Part shown: one piece after another, positions 34,864 through 43,640 of the stretch
Layout: every line of letters starts with the position of its first letter
Numbering within the stretch: the first letter of the stretch is position 1
NCBI GenBank assembly: GCA_002213445.1
Contig: NJIE01000008.1
Location: 62,001 to 126,000, forward strand
Direction of reading: 5' to 3'
Origin: Xenophilus sp. AP218F
GTDB taxonomy: Bacteria; Pseudomonadota; Gammaproteobacteria; Burkholderiales; Chromobacteriaceae
Length of the DNA stretch: 64,000 bases
Made by a program: the position numbers and the translations under genes
Notes under the pieces: generated by a model
Databases searched by the model: none
What the model was told of the DNA's origin: nothing
Seen by the model: only the letters and a program-made list of their open reading frames with translations

Positions 34864-36153
34864 ATGAACGCTTACCCCAGCTTGCTCAAATCGCTTGCCG
34901 CCCTGTGGGCGGCATTTGTTTTGTCGGCACCGGCCATGGCCGAGATGCTGACCGCGGAGGGCGTGGCCCCGCTGGACAACGGCACCGCCGCGGCGCGGGA
35001 GATGGCGATACGCGACGCCTTGAAGCTGATCGCGATCCGGCAAGGAGCGACGGTCGAGTCGGCGCAGGTGCTGGAGAACGGGCGCAGCAGCGAATCGGGC
35101 ACGTTGCGGGCGGAGGGCAGCGCGCAAGGGCAAGTCAAGGTGCTCAGCGAGTTTGTCGACGGCAAGCTCTACCGCGTCAAGCTGCAGCTGGATACCGCCC
35201 AGCCTGCCGCGGGGCGTTCGTCGCAGGCTGATCCCAATTGCGGCATGCCGCCGGGGCGCGCGCTGCGGCGCAAGCTGGTGACGACGTATTTCGATGTGGC
35301 CCGCCCGGCCGAGGCGTCCGACATGCCGGCGCTGGCCACCGATCTGCCCACCGAGCTTGCGCGCCGATTGCAGCGCAACAGCATGCTTGCCGTGCGCGAC
35401 GCCAACGCCATCTCGGTGCTGGCCGACGCCCGCGTCAGCGAGCCGGCCGCCGGCGGCGAGATCGCCAGCGAGCTTGGGCAGCGCGAAGACGTGCAATTCG
35501 TGGTGGCGGGGCGGGTGTTGTCCACCTCGGTCACCGGCAAGGGCGTGCGCGGTTCTTATTTCGAATCCAACAATACCAGCCAGCAGGGCGCGTTCTATAA
35601 CGGGCCGTTCTCCGGCATGTTCGGCGTCGGCGTCAAATACGTGCCGATCGAGCGCCAGTTCGATATGGAAGTCTGGATTTACGACGGGCTGACCGGCGCC
35701 CTGCTGGCCACTCGCCGGGTGGGCGACGTGGTCAAGGGGCAGGTGGCGGCGGGCGCCACGCCGCAGCCGTTCGCCACCGCAGCCTTCTGGCAGACCGATT
35801 ACGGCAAGATGATAGACCGCCTGATGGACAGCGCCGCGCGGCAGATCGGCGAAGTGGTGGCCTGCATTCCGTTCTCGGCGCGGGTGGTCAAGGTGGAGGG
35901 CGGCCGGCGCGTGTACCTGAACGCCGGCTTGCTGGATGGCCTGGCGGTGGGAGACAAGCTGCTGCTGTATCGCCGCGTGTCCGCGCAGCGGGTGCGCGAC
36001 CTGATTTCGGGGCGCGAGCTGGGCGTGCCGGAAGCCCTGAACGGCGACGTCACCATCACCCAGGTGCAACCCAATTTCGCCATCGGCCAGGTCACGGCTG
36101 GTTCGCAGCCGGTGTCGGAAGGGGATTATGCACGTTTCCTGCCGCGACGCTGA
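34864..36153 (+). CDS. flgT: FlgT-like flagellar H-ring protein
   Basis: A 429-residue exported protein with a signal peptide (residues 1-26, ending AMAE). It then follows the FlgT plan: an N-terminal SHS2-like domain (GTAAAREMAIRDALKLIAIR), a middle TolB-N-like domain (about 130-290) and a C-terminal beta-barrel (about 330-429). In Vibrio FlgT builds the H ring around the LP ring. The 7-base spacing from flgP indicates an operon. No flgO lies nearby. Confidence 0.8.
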   Translation: MNAYPSLLKSLAALWAAFVLSAPAMAEMLTAEGVAPLDNGTAAAREMAIRDALKLIAIRQGATVESAQVLENGRSSESGTLRAEGSAQGQVKVLSEFVDGKLYRVKLQLDTAQPAAGRSSQADPNCGMPPGRALRRKLVTTYFDVARPAEASDMPALATDLPTELARRLQRNSMLAVRDANAISVLADARVSEPAAGGEIASELGQREDVQFVVAGRVLSTSVTGKGVRGSYFESNNTSQQGAFYNGPFSGMFGVGVKYVPIERQFDMEVWIYDGLTGALLATRRVGDVVKGQVAAGATPQPFATAAFWQTDYGKMIDRLMDSAARQIGEVVACIPFSARVVKVEGGRRVYLNAGLLDGLAVGDKLLLYRRVSAQRVRDLISGRELGVPEALNGDVTITQVQPNFAIGQVTAGSQPVSEGDYARFLPRR

Positions 36154-36157
36154 CTTG

Positions 36158-36187
36158 TTTACATATCTGTATTGATAACTATTATCA
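36158..36187 (+). promoter_or_regulatory. Promoter overlapped by a Fur box, iron transporter
   Basis: TTTACA (36158-36163), 16 bases, TATTAT (36180-36185). The sequence TTGATAACTATTATCA (36172-36187) matches the Fur consensus GATAATGATAATCATTATC well and covers the -10 box. Fe-Fur should block transcription when iron is sufficient. Confidence 0.75.
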
Positions 36188-36255
36188 CGGGTGTTACATT
36201 CCTCCGCTGCACCGAGCTGAATGCTTGATTCAACTTACAAACAGGGGAATACACC

Positions 36256-37248
36256 TTGAAACAGCAGCTGATGTTCGCCGCCGTCCTGGCGGCTTTTGCC
36301 GGCCAGGCCATGGCCGAAGACGTAGTGGTTTACAGCGCTCGCGCCGAGCAGCTGGTCAAGCCGATTATCGAAGCCTACAAGAAGGAAACCGGCGTCAACG
36401 TCAAGCTGGTGTCCGACAAGGAAGGCCCGCTGATGGAACGTCTGCGCGCCGAAGGCCGCAACTCCCCGGCCGATCTCCTGCTGACCGTGGATGCCGGCAA
36501 TCTGTGGCAAGCGGCGAACAGTGGCCTGCTCAAGCCGGTGAAGTCGCCGCTGCTGGACGCCAACATTCCGTCCTACCTGCGCGATCCCAAGAACGAGTGG
36601 TATGGCCTGTCCATCCGCGCGCGCACCATCTTCTACAACACCCAGAAAGTGAAGCCGGGCCAGCTGTCCAGCTACGCCGATCTGGCCGATCCGAAGTGGA
36701 AGGGCAAGCTCTGCCTGCGCACCTCCAAGAAGGTGTACAACCAGTCGCTGGTGGCGATGATGCTGGCTGAAATGGGCCCGGTCAAAACCGAGAAAGTGGT
36801 CAAGGGCTGGGTGAGCAACCTGGCGACCAGCGAGTTTCCGGACGACACCAAAATGCTGGAGGCGATCGCCGCCGGCCAGTGCGAGGTGGGCATCGCCAAC
36901 ACCTACTATTACGGCCGCCTGATGGAAAAGTCGCCCAAGCTGCCGATCGGCATCTTCTGGGCTGACCAGGCCGGCAAGGGCACCCACGTCAACGTGTCCG
37001 GCGCGGGCGTGGTCAAGTACGCCAAGAACGAAAAGGGCGCGGTCAAGTTCCTGGAGTGGCTGTCCTCCGAGAAGGCGCAGAACATGTTCGCCGACGTGAA
37101 CATGGAATTCCCGGTCAATCCCAAGGTGAAGCCGGATGCGCGCGTCGCCGCCTGGGGCGATTTCAAGCACAACTACATCAACGTTTCCAACGCCGGCCAG
37201 CGTCAGGCCGAAGCGGTGAAACTGATGGATCGCGTTGGTTACAAGTAA
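36256..37248 (+). CDS. fbpA: Ferric iron ABC transporter, periplasmic binding protein
   Basis: A 330-residue protein of the FbpA/AfuA family. The signal peptide covers residues 1-20 (ending AMA). Mature iron-site features include [14 protein letters not shown] and the paired tyrosines in [12 protein letters not shown]. It starts with TTG at 36256 behind AGGGGAA, a start that limits translation. A Fur-boxed promoter lies upstream, and permease and ATPase follow. Substrate (Fe3+ rather than another cation) is inferred from family and Fur box. Confidence 0.92.
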   Translation: MKQQLMFAAVLAAFAGQAMAEDVVVYSARAEQLVKPIIEAYKKETGVNVKLVSDKEGPLMERLRAEGRNSPADLLLTVDAGNLWQAANSGLLKPVKSPLLDANIPSYLRDPKNEWYGLSIRARTIFYNTQKVKPGQLSSYADLADPKWKGKLCLRTSKKVYNQSLVAMMLAEMGPVKTEKVVKGWVSNLATSEFPDDTKMLEAIAAGQCEVGIANTYYYGRLMEKSPKLPIGIFWADQAGKGTHVNVSGAGVVKYAKNEKGAVKFLEWLSSEKAQNMFADVNMEFPVNPKVKPDARVAAWGDFKHNYINVSNAGQRQAEAVKLMDRVGYK

Positions 37249-37275
37249 GACCGAAGCGACAAGCCAGACCCGACA

Positions 37276-37306
37276 GCCTGCCGGCGTGTTTCACGCCGGC
37301 AGGCTT
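37276..37306 (+). terminator. Hairpin between binding protein and permease genes
   Basis: A perfect 14-bp stem, AGCCTGCCGGCGTG / CACGCCGGCAGGCT with a TTT loop, is followed by TTGTCC. The tail is weak, so it may be a partial terminator or mRNA stabiliser that raises binding-protein output relative to the membrane parts. Confidence 0.65.
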
Positions 37307-37342
37307 TGTCCATTGGTTTTTCCCATTGATCGAAGCAAGTTC

Positions 37343-38947
37343 ATGTTCCATTCGTTTTCTTTCTGGCGCGGACTGGCTCTGGCCATCAGCCTGATCACCG
37401 TCGCGCCGCTGCTGGTCATCCTGCTTGGCGTGCTCTCGCCGGATGTCGAGGTGTGGCGGCATCTGCTGGACTACACCCTGCCGCAACTGCTGCTCAATAC
37501 CCTGTACCTGCTGCTGGGCGTCGGCGGCGGCGTCTTGCTGCTGGGCGTGCCGCTGGCGTGGCTGACCGCGGTGCACGATTTCCCGGGGCGGCGCTTTTTC
37601 TCGTGGGCGCTGATGCTGCCGCTGGCGATGCCGGCCTACGTGATGGCGTTCTCGCAGCTTGGCTTGTTCGACTTCACCGGCCCCTTGCAAAGCTGGCTGC
37701 GCGAGGCTTACGGCAGCTCATCCTGGGTGCCCAACATCCGCTCCACGCCGGGCGTGGTGATGGTGATGTCGCTTGCCTTCTACCCCTACGTGTACCTGCT
37801 GGCCCGCAACGCCTTCTCCAGCATGGGGCGGCGAGCGCTGGAGGCGGGGCAGTCGCTGGGCCTGTCGCCGTGGCAAGGTTTTTGCCGGGTGGTGCTGCCC
37901 ATGGCGCGGCCCTGGCTGATGGGCGGCATGACGCTGGCGCTGATGGAGACGCTGGCCGACTTCGGCACGGTGGCCATCTTCAATTTCGATGCCTTCACCT
38001 CCGCCATCTACAAGGCCTGGTTCAGCCTGTTTTCGCTGCCGGCCGCCAAGCAGCTGGCCTCCCTGCTGATCGTGCTGGTGTTCGGCCTGCTGTGGCTGGA
38101 ACAACGCGCCCGCGGGCAGCGAGCCTACGGCCAGGCAGGCCGCGCCGCGCCGCTGCCCAGGATGCCGCTGCGCGGGGCGCGGGGGGGGCTGGCCTGCCTG
38201 GCCTGCGCGCTGGTGTTGCTCATGGCCTTTGCCTTGCCGTTCGGACAGATACTGTGGTGGGCATGGCAGCATGCGGCCAGCGATCTGGACGCCGATTTCA
38301 TCGAGCTGATCGTCAACTCGCTGCTGTTGTCGCTGGCGGCTGCCCTGTTGCTGGCGACGGTGGCGCTGCTGCTGGCTTACGCCCGTCGCCGCGATGAGCG
38401 CGCCGCGCCGCTGGCCCGGCTGGCGACGCTCGGCTACGCCGTGCCCGGCACGGTGCTGGCCGTCGGGGTGTTCGTGCCGGTGGCGGCCCTAGACAATCTG
38501 CTGCTGGACTGGCTGGGCGATAGTTTGCCGGAAGGCACCACCGCCATTTTCAAGGGCACTTTGCTGGTGCTGTTCCTGGCCTACATCGCCCGCTTTCTGG
38601 CGGTAGCCCACTCGGCGGTGGATGCGGCCATGCATCGCATCAGCCGCAGCCAGGAAGAAGCGGCGCGCAACCTGGGCGAGAGCGGCTGGCGCTTGTTGCG
38701 CCGGCTGTATCTGCCCTTGCTGCGCGGCGGTTTGTTCACCGCCATGCTGATGGTGTTCGTCGACGTGATGAAGGAAATGCCGATCACGCTGATGACCCGG
38801 CCCTTTGGCTGGGACACCCTGGCGGTGCGTATTTTCAATCTCACCACCGAAGGCGAATGGGAGCGCGCGGCCTTGCCGGCGGTCGCCATCGTGGTGGCCG
38901 GCCTGCTGCCGGTGCTGGTGTTGGCGCGACAGAAAGAAACGGTTTGA
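37343..38947 (+). CDS. fbpB: Ferric iron ABC transporter, permease
   Basis: A 534-residue fused permease with about twelve membrane segments and two copies of the ABC permease loop. One is EAGQSLGLSPWQGFCRVVLP near residue 170. The other is EEAARNLGESGWRLLRRLYLP near 440. The double-length single-polypeptide layout is typical of FbpB. ATG at 37343 begins at the first membrane region. The earlier in-frame start reads through the hairpin and is rejected. Confidence 0.92.
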   Translation: MFHSFSFWRGLALAISLITVAPLLVILLGVLSPDVEVWRHLLDYTLPQLLLNTLYLLLGVGGGVLLLGVPLAWLTAVHDFPGRRFFSWALMLPLAMPAYVMAFSQLGLFDFTGPLQSWLREAYGSSSWVPNIRSTPGVVMVMSLAFYPYVYLLARNAFSSMGRRALEAGQSLGLSPWQGFCRVVLPMARPWLMGGMTLALMETLADFGTVAIFNFDAFTSAIYKAWFSLFSLPAAKQLASLLIVLVFGLLWLEQRARGQRAYGQAGRAAPLPRMPLRGARGGLACLACALVLLMAFALPFGQILWWAWQHAASDLDADFIELIVNSLLLSLAAALLLATVALLLAYARRRDERAAPLARLATLGYAVPGTVLAVGVFVPVAALDNLLLDWLGDSLPEGTTAIFKGTLLVLFLAYIARFLAVAHSAVDAAMHRISRSQEEAARNLGESGWRLLRRLYLPLLRGGLFTAMLMVFVDVMKEMPITLMTRPFGWDTLAVRIFNLTTEGEWERAALPAVAIVVAGLLPVLVLARQKETV

Positions 38948-38949
38948 GC

Positions 38950-40002
38950 ATGAGCATGTTGCTGAAGTTTGATCAGGTGCATCAGGGTTACGGCCGTCAG
39001 GCCGTATTGCAGGGCATGAGCTTTGGCCTGGAGCGGGGCGAGATCGCCTGCCTGCTGGGCAGCTCCGGTTGCGGCAAGACCACGGCCTTGCGCTGCATCG
39101 CCGGCTTTGAAGCCATCAGCGGCGGCGAAATCCGCCTGGATGGCGAAGTATTGAGCGGCATCCGTCGCCACAAACCGGCGCACCAGCGCCGCATCGGCAT
39201 GGTGTTTCAGGATTACGCGCTGTTTCCGCATCTGGACGTGGCGGGCAACGTCGCTTTCGGTCTTCGGGATTTGTCCGCCGCGGATCGCAAGCGGCGGGTC
39301 GTCGAGGTGCTGGAGCTGGTGGGCTTGTCGGAATGGGTCGAACGTTTTCCGCATCAGCTCTCCGGCGGGCAGCAGCAGCGGGTGGCGCTGGCGCGGGCTC
39401 TGGCGCCGCGCCCCAGCCTGCTGTTGCTGGATGAGCCGTTTTCCAATCTGGACGTGGCTTTGCGCGAACGCCTGTCGCGCGAGGTGCGCGACATTCTCAA
39501 AAGCCAGGGCACGACCGCGGTGATGGTGACGCACGACCAGAACGAAGCCTTCGCCATCGCCGACCGGGTGGGCGTGATGCAGGGCGGCCGCCTGTTGCAG
39601 TGGGATACGCCGTATCGCCTCTACCACGAGCCGGCCACGCGCTTTGTCGCCGATTTTATCGGCCAGGGCGCTTTCGCGCGCGGTAAGGTCGTCAGCCCGC
39701 GCTGCGTGGCGCTGGAGATCGGCGAGTTTTGCGGCATCGTTCCGCTGCAGTTCGAGGTGGGCGACGAGGTGGATGTGCTGCTGCGGCCGGACGACGTGGT
39801 GCACGACGACGCCAGCCCGGTGCAGGCCGAGGTGTTGGCCAAGGTATTCCGCGGGGCGGAATTCCATTACACGCTGGGCTTGCCTTCCGGCCAGCGCCTG
39901 CTGGCGCAAGTGGCCAGCCATCACGACCACGCAGTGGGCGAATCCATCGGCATTCGCCTGGAGCTGGAACATCTGCTGGCTTTCGCGCCCGAATCCGCCT
40001 GA
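38950..40002 (+). CDS. fbpC: Ferric iron ABC transporter, ATPase
   Basis: A 350-residue ABC ATPase. Walker A GSSGCGKTT, Q-loop VFQDYALFPH, signature LSGGQQQR, Walker B LLLLDEPFSNLD and switch His in VTHDQNEA are all intact. A C-terminal TOBE-like regulatory domain occupies about residues 245-350. It starts 2 bases after the permease stop. Confidence 0.93.
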   Translation: MSMLLKFDQVHQGYGRQAVLQGMSFGLERGEIACLLGSSGCGKTTALRCIAGFEAISGGEIRLDGEVLSGIRRHKPAHQRRIGMVFQDYALFPHLDVAGNVAFGLRDLSAADRKRRVVEVLELVGLSEWVERFPHQLSGGQQQRVALARALAPRPSLLLLDEPFSNLDVALRERLSREVRDILKSQGTTAVMVTHDQNEAFAIADRVGVMQGGRLLQWDTPYRLYHEPATRFVADFIGQGAFARGKVVSPRCVALEIGEFCGIVPLQFEVGDEVDVLLRPDDVVHDDASPVQAEVLAKVFRGAEFHYTLGLPSGQRLLAQVASHHDHAVGESIGIRLELEHLLAFAPESA

Positions 40003-40023
40003 CCGGGCGGGACGCTCAGGCGC

Positions 40024-40491
40024 TTACGCCGGCGGCTGGCATACGTCCACCCACTGCCCGGCGGTGAGGCTGCGCAGCCGATCGGGAGCGATGCGCACCG
40101 CGCTGTGCGCCGCTCCGGCGGCGGGCAGCACCTCGTCGAAAGCCTGGATCGAGACGTCAAGATAGACCGGCAGGACGCGGGCTAGGCCGAAGGGGCAGAC
40201 GCCGCCCACCGGGTGGCCGGTAATGGCTTCCACTTCTTCCGGCGGCAGCATTTTGCCCTTGCCGAAGGCGTCCTTGAACTTGCGGTTGTCGATGCGGGCG
40301 TCGCCGCGCGCCACCAGCATCACCTCGCGGCCATCGTTCAGGCGAAAAGCCAGGGTCTTGGCGATGCGGCCGGCCTCGACGCCGTGGGCGGCGGCGGCCT
40401 CCGGCACCGTGGCGGTGCTGACCGGCGATTCGATGACGGCGATATCCGGGGCGTGGGCGGACAGGAACTGGCGGACGGACTCCAGGCTCAT
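40024..40491 (-). CDS. YbaK/EbsC family aminoacyl-tRNA deacylase
   Basis: A 155-residue single-domain editing protein of the YbaK/ProX type. It hydrolyses mischarged tRNA, most often Cys-tRNA(Pro) or Ala-tRNA(Pro). The family lysine and glycine motifs are seen in RIAKTLAFRLNDG, DNRKFKDAFGKGKML and GHPVGGVCPFGL. Start at 40491 fits the family. A longer frame adds 25 non-conserved residues. Confidence 0.88.
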   Translation of the reverse strand: MSLESVRQFLSAHAPDIAVIESPVSTATVPEAAAAHGVEAGRIAKTLAFRLNDGREVMLVARGDARIDNRKFKDAFGKGKMLPPEEVEAITGHPVGGVCPFGLARVLPVYLDVSIQAFDEVLPAAGAAHSAVRIAPDRLRSLTAGQWVDVCQPPA

Positions 40492-40592
40492 GGCGTGACT
40501 CGCTGCAGGGTAGGGACGTCCATTATTTCTCAGGCCGGACCGAACTGGAAAGCGGCGCGTCGCCATGACGCCGGCCGGTTCGCGTCGTCCGC

Positions 40593-41717
40593 CTACTGGC
40601 GGGCGATCTCCGACAGCTTCTCCGCGATGTTCTGCGAGGTGGCGGCCTGCTGCTCGGCGGCGTTGGCGATTTCCACCACGAAGTCGCGCATATTGTTGAT
40701 CTCGTGGACGATGCGCCCCAGCGCTTCTTCCGCGCGCTGGAAGTCGCCCTCGGTGCTTTCCACCTGTTTGCGTCCCTGTTCTATCGCCACCACGTTCTGC
40801 TGCACCTCGTCCTGGATGTCGCGAATCATGCTTCCGATTTCCTGGGTGGCCTTGGCGGTGCGTTCGGCCAGCTTGCGCACTTCGTCGGCCACCACGGCGA
40901 AGCCGCGGCCCATCTCGCCGGCGCGCGCCGCTTCTATGGCGGCGTTGAGCGCCAGGAGGTTGGTCTGGTCGGCGATGTCCTTGATCACGCCGACGATCTG
41001 GCCGATGGTTTCAGACCGCTTGCCAAGCGACAGCAGATTGTCGGCGGTGTCGCGAACCATGCTGCCGACAGCCTTCATGCTTTGGCTGGTTTCGCTGACG
41101 ATGCCCGCGCCCTTGCGTGTTTCGGCCAGCATCAGCTCGGAGGATTCCGAGGCGGCCGCGGTCTGCACCGCTACATTCTCGATGGTGGCGCTCATCGCCT
41201 GCATATTGTCTGATACTTCGTCGACTCGCGCTTCCAGAAACTCCCGGCGCCGGTCGTTTTCTTCCCTGAGCTTGCGCGCCTGCTCTTCGGCGGAAATGTC
41301 CTTGAAGCTGGCCATGTAGCACAGCAGCTTGTTGTCGTCGTACTTGCTCCAGATGGGAAACACCTTGGTCATGAAGGTGACGTTGCCGACCGGGATGGTG
41401 GCGGCGTGAAAAGGCATTTTCTTGCGGGCCAGATCCGCCAGTATCTGGCGGTTGTGTTCAGGATTGCGGTGGAACTGATGAATGCTGCGGTGAAGGGCGT
41501 GATTGACGTCTACGCCGGGTCGAAAGCGCTGGTTGAGCTCGCCGCTATGCTGCTGCAGGATCGCGCGGGCGGTCTGGTTCATGTGGAAGATGACGTTTTC
41601 ATGCGAGGTGTCGCAGAGCATGATCAGATTGTCGCTGTTGTCCAGCACGCATTGCAGCTGGTGCACGGTTTGTTCCAGTTCGTTGCTTTCTTGGTTTTTC
41701 TTGAACCAGCCTTTCAT
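40593..41717 (-). CDS. Soluble PAS-containing methyl-accepting chemotaxis protein
   Basis: A 374-residue receptor with no membrane segment or signal peptide, so cytoplasmic. An N-terminal PAS-like domain (about residues 20-135) is followed by a short coiled coil and the signalling domain. The kinase-binding hairpin tip ([30 protein letters not shown]) is perfect. AGGAGG lies upstream of the ATG at 41717. It probably senses an internal redox or energy cue. No obvious heme or FAD residues could be assigned. Confidence 0.9.
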   Translation of the reverse strand: MKGWFKKNQESNELEQTVHQLQCVLDNSDNLIMLCDTSHENVIFHMNQTARAILQQHSGELNQRFRPGVDVNHALHRSIHQFHRNPEHNRQILADLARKKMPFHAATIPVGNVTFMTKVFPIWSKYDDNKLLCYMASFKDISAEEQARKLREENDRRREFLEARVDEVSDNMQAMSATIENVAVQTAAASESSELMLAETRKGAGIVSETSQSMKAVGSMVRDTADNLLSLGKRSETIGQIVGVIKDIADQTNLLALNAAIEAARAGEMGRGFAVVADEVRKLAERTAKATQEIGSMIRDIQDEVQQNVVAIEQGRKQVESTEGDFQRAEEALGRIVHEINNMRDFVVEIANAAEQQAATSQNIAEKLSEIARQ

Positions 41718-41852
41718 GCGAGCCTCCTTGAGCGGTATGGGCGAGTTGCGGCTATCTTTCGGCTTGCGCGCCGCTTCCAGTATATGCACTTGTTTTGCAG
41801 TGGCGATGGCGAATTGAGCAGGGGCTTGAGTTTTTGTGTTGCTTGTAACTCA

Positions 41853-41894
41853 ATGTTTACAATACCATTGTAATTTTATTTAATGTGTAAACAT
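41853..41894. repeat. Inverted repeat ATGTTTACA / TGTAAACAT
   Basis: A perfect 9-base inverted repeat separated by 24 AT-rich bases. It lies between the divergent chemoreceptor and lipoprotein genes. It could be a paired operator. TGTTTACAT also occurs in the promoters at 31181 and 36156, where it forms the -35 element. Confidence 0.5.
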
Positions 41895-41995
41895 ATCGGT
41901 ATGCCGAGAGATGGCCGGCGTCTCTATAATCGGCATATCTGGCCGCCACGATCTTGTCTGGCGGCGTTTTTCTGACTCAACTCTCCGTGCTCATC

Positions 41996-42334
41996 ATGAA
42001 TTCCAAGATTTTCTCTTGCCTTGTCGTTTGCGCCGTCGCGCTGCTGGCGGGCTGCACTTCGTTCAAGGCCACCATTCTGCCGCAGCAAAACCATACTTAT
42101 AGCGCGATAGCCATGGCCTCCAGCCAGAAGGCGGCGCTGGAGGACGCGGTAGGCAAGGCGACCGAGGTGTGCAAGGAACAGAAAAAGCAATTGGTGATTC
42201 TCAATCGGGAAGAAGAGTCCAAGTCCGATGGCGACAGCACGGCCACCCAGATGACCAAGATGGTGGTTGGCACGCTCTTCAGCATCCGGAACGATGAAGA
42301 TCATAAAATCACCTTGCTGTTCCGTTGCGAGTGA
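41996..42334 (+). CDS. Small lipoprotein of unknown function (112 residues)
   Basis: The signal peptide ends in the lipobox LLAGC (Cys20). The mature part has the pattern MASSQKAALEDAVGKATEVCKEQKKQLVIL, resembling small stress- or envelope-linked lipoproteins that carry an Ala-rich helix and two cysteines. I do not recognise the family. It lies 7 bases before a second lipoprotein, and together they probably form an operon. Confidence 0.7.
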   Translation: MNSKIFSCLVVCAVALLAGCTSFKATILPQQNHTYSAIAMASSQKAALEDAVGKATEVCKEQKKQLVILNREEESKSDGDSTATQMTKMVVGTLFSIRNDEDHKITLLFRCE

Positions 42335-42341
42335 GGCTGCG

Positions 42342-42662
42342 ATGCGTTGTCTGGTAGCGGTTTTGGCGGCCTTGGGCATGACGGCCTGCAGCACCGGTGG
42401 CGCGTTTGCGCCTGCCGCGCAGGCCAGCGTCGCGGTGGTTGGCGACGGCTTCCTGGTGAATGTTTCCGGCAGCAGTCCGCAGGCGGTGATGCGCCTGGCG
42501 GGCAAGAAAGCCAATAGCGCGTGCCTGCAGCAGGGCAAGAAGGTTGGCGATATGCGGCGCGTCGGTGCCAGCGATCAGCCGGATGAGGCGTTGGCGCTGG
42601 AGCCGCGTCTGGAGGGCGAGCTCTACACGCTGAGAGCGCGTTTCCGTTGCGTGGATTATTAA
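42342..42662 (+). CDS. Small lipoprotein of unknown function (106 residues)
   Basis: The lipobox is MTAC (residues 13-16). The mature domain has conserved-looking cysteines (SACLQQGKK and RFRCVDY) and a similar overall plan to the upstream lipoprotein: both end in a strand with a final Cys (LLFRCE in one, RFRCVDY in the other). They may be distant paralogues. Function unknown. Confidence 0.68.
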   Translation: MRCLVAVLAALGMTACSTGGAFAPAAQASVAVVGDGFLVNVSGSSPQAVMRLAGKKANSACLQQGKKVGDMRRVGASDQPDEALALEPRLEGELYTLRARFRCVDY

Positions 42663-42744
42663 CAGCCCAGGGGTCGATTTGAGCGTCGACGCGCGGCGTG
42701 ACGCCGCCCGCGTCTTGCGCCCTGCGGGGAGAGTGGGAGCTGGC

Positions 42745-43056
42745 ATGCATTATCAGCGCATCGATCCGGCGCGGGAGACGCTGGCGGCGACGCCGGGTTG
42801 GCTGTTGCTGGAATTCGGCGTGGACTGCTGCCCGCACTGCCGCGCCGGGATGGTCTTGAGCGCCGGCTTGTTGCCGCATCATCCGGCCATTCGCCATCTG
42901 GCGGTAGAGGATGGCAAGGGCAGGCGGCTGGGGCGCGCGTTCGGCGTGAAGCTGTGGCCTGCCTTCATCTTGCTGCGCGACGGCGAGGAGGTGGGGCGCG
43001 TGCTGAGACCGACCGGTGTCGACGAGCTGGAAGCTTTGCTGAACCAGGCGGAGTGA
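42745..43056 (+). CDS. Thioredoxin-like protein with CPHC motif
   Basis: A 103-residue single thioredoxin-fold domain. The active-site motif is CPHC, the DsbA-type dipeptide, in EFGVDCCPHCRAG, preceded by another Cys. The cis-proline is in VKLWPAFILLRDGEEVGR. No signal peptide is visible, so it is probably cytoplasmic, unusual for a CPHC motif. ATG at 42745 has GGGAG upstream. Confidence 0.82.
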   Translation: MHYQRIDPARETLAATPGWLLLEFGVDCCPHCRAGMVLSAGLLPHHPAIRHLAVEDGKGRRLGRAFGVKLWPAFILLRDGEEVGRVLRPTGVDELEALLNQAE

Positions 43057-43194
43057 GAATCGGCTTTACGCCGCTTTTGCGGCGCAGGGCTTCGGTTTTA
43101 GCTGTTTTTTAAGCCGTTTTGGATATCTTGCCTGTCCGGCTCCGATCCACGCAAATGGGTTGCCTGGGCGGTTGCCGACGCACTGGAGATATCC

Positions 43195-43575
43195 ATGTTT
43201 GAAATGGGCAAAGTCTACACCCGCGAGGAAATTCACGCCGCAGTGGGCGGCAACAAGCATTCCTATCTGCCTCGCAAGAAGGGCAAGGTGGTCGCCGCCT
43301 GCCTGCGTCCGGACCTGAATCCCGATGCCCCCAACGTCATCCTTTGCAACGCCTGCCCGCCCGAGCGCGCCGCCGGCGAGCAGCTCGCCGGACAAGGCGG
43401 GACGATTCCGGTGTTTGTGAAGGAGTCGACCAGCAGCTGGAAGTATCAGGGCCTGTTCCGCGTGGTTGGCACGGATACCCACCCTGACGTCTGCGCGCCC
43501 TTCGCGGCCAATAGCGCCTGGACCAGGGGCCAGATCAAGCGCGTGATCCGTCTGGAAAAACAGATCAAGTTCTGA
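43195..43575 (+). CDS. Hypothetical protein (126 residues)
   Basis: Not recognised. The sequence is well coded, soluble and basic. It opens MFEMGKVYTREEIHAAVGGNKHS, contains the central NVILCNACPPERAAGEQLA and ends with a lysine-rich helix. The run IPVFVKESTSSWKYQGLFRVV resembles the beta-barrel core of PUA/SRA-like modified-base readers, but this is only an impression. Its own intergenic region precedes it, and a hairpin follows. Confidence 0.6.
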   Translation: MFEMGKVYTREEIHAAVGGNKHSYLPRKKGKVVAACLRPDLNPDAPNVILCNACPPERAAGEQLAGQGGTIPVFVKESTSSWKYQGLFRVVGTDTHPDVCAPFAANSAWTRGQIKRVIRLEKQIKF

Positions 43576-43606
43576 AGGCAGCGGAACTGGATCCCATCGT
43601 TGGCAA

Positions 43607-43631
43607 GGCCGGCGTTCCAATGACGCCGGCC
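43607..43631. terminator. Hairpin between convergent genes
   Basis: GGCCGGCGT / ACGCCGGCC with a 7-base loop, between the 126-residue gene and the chitinase. T tracts are weak on both sides, so it could serve either direction. Confidence 0.55.
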
Positions 43632-43640
43632 TCTGTTGTA

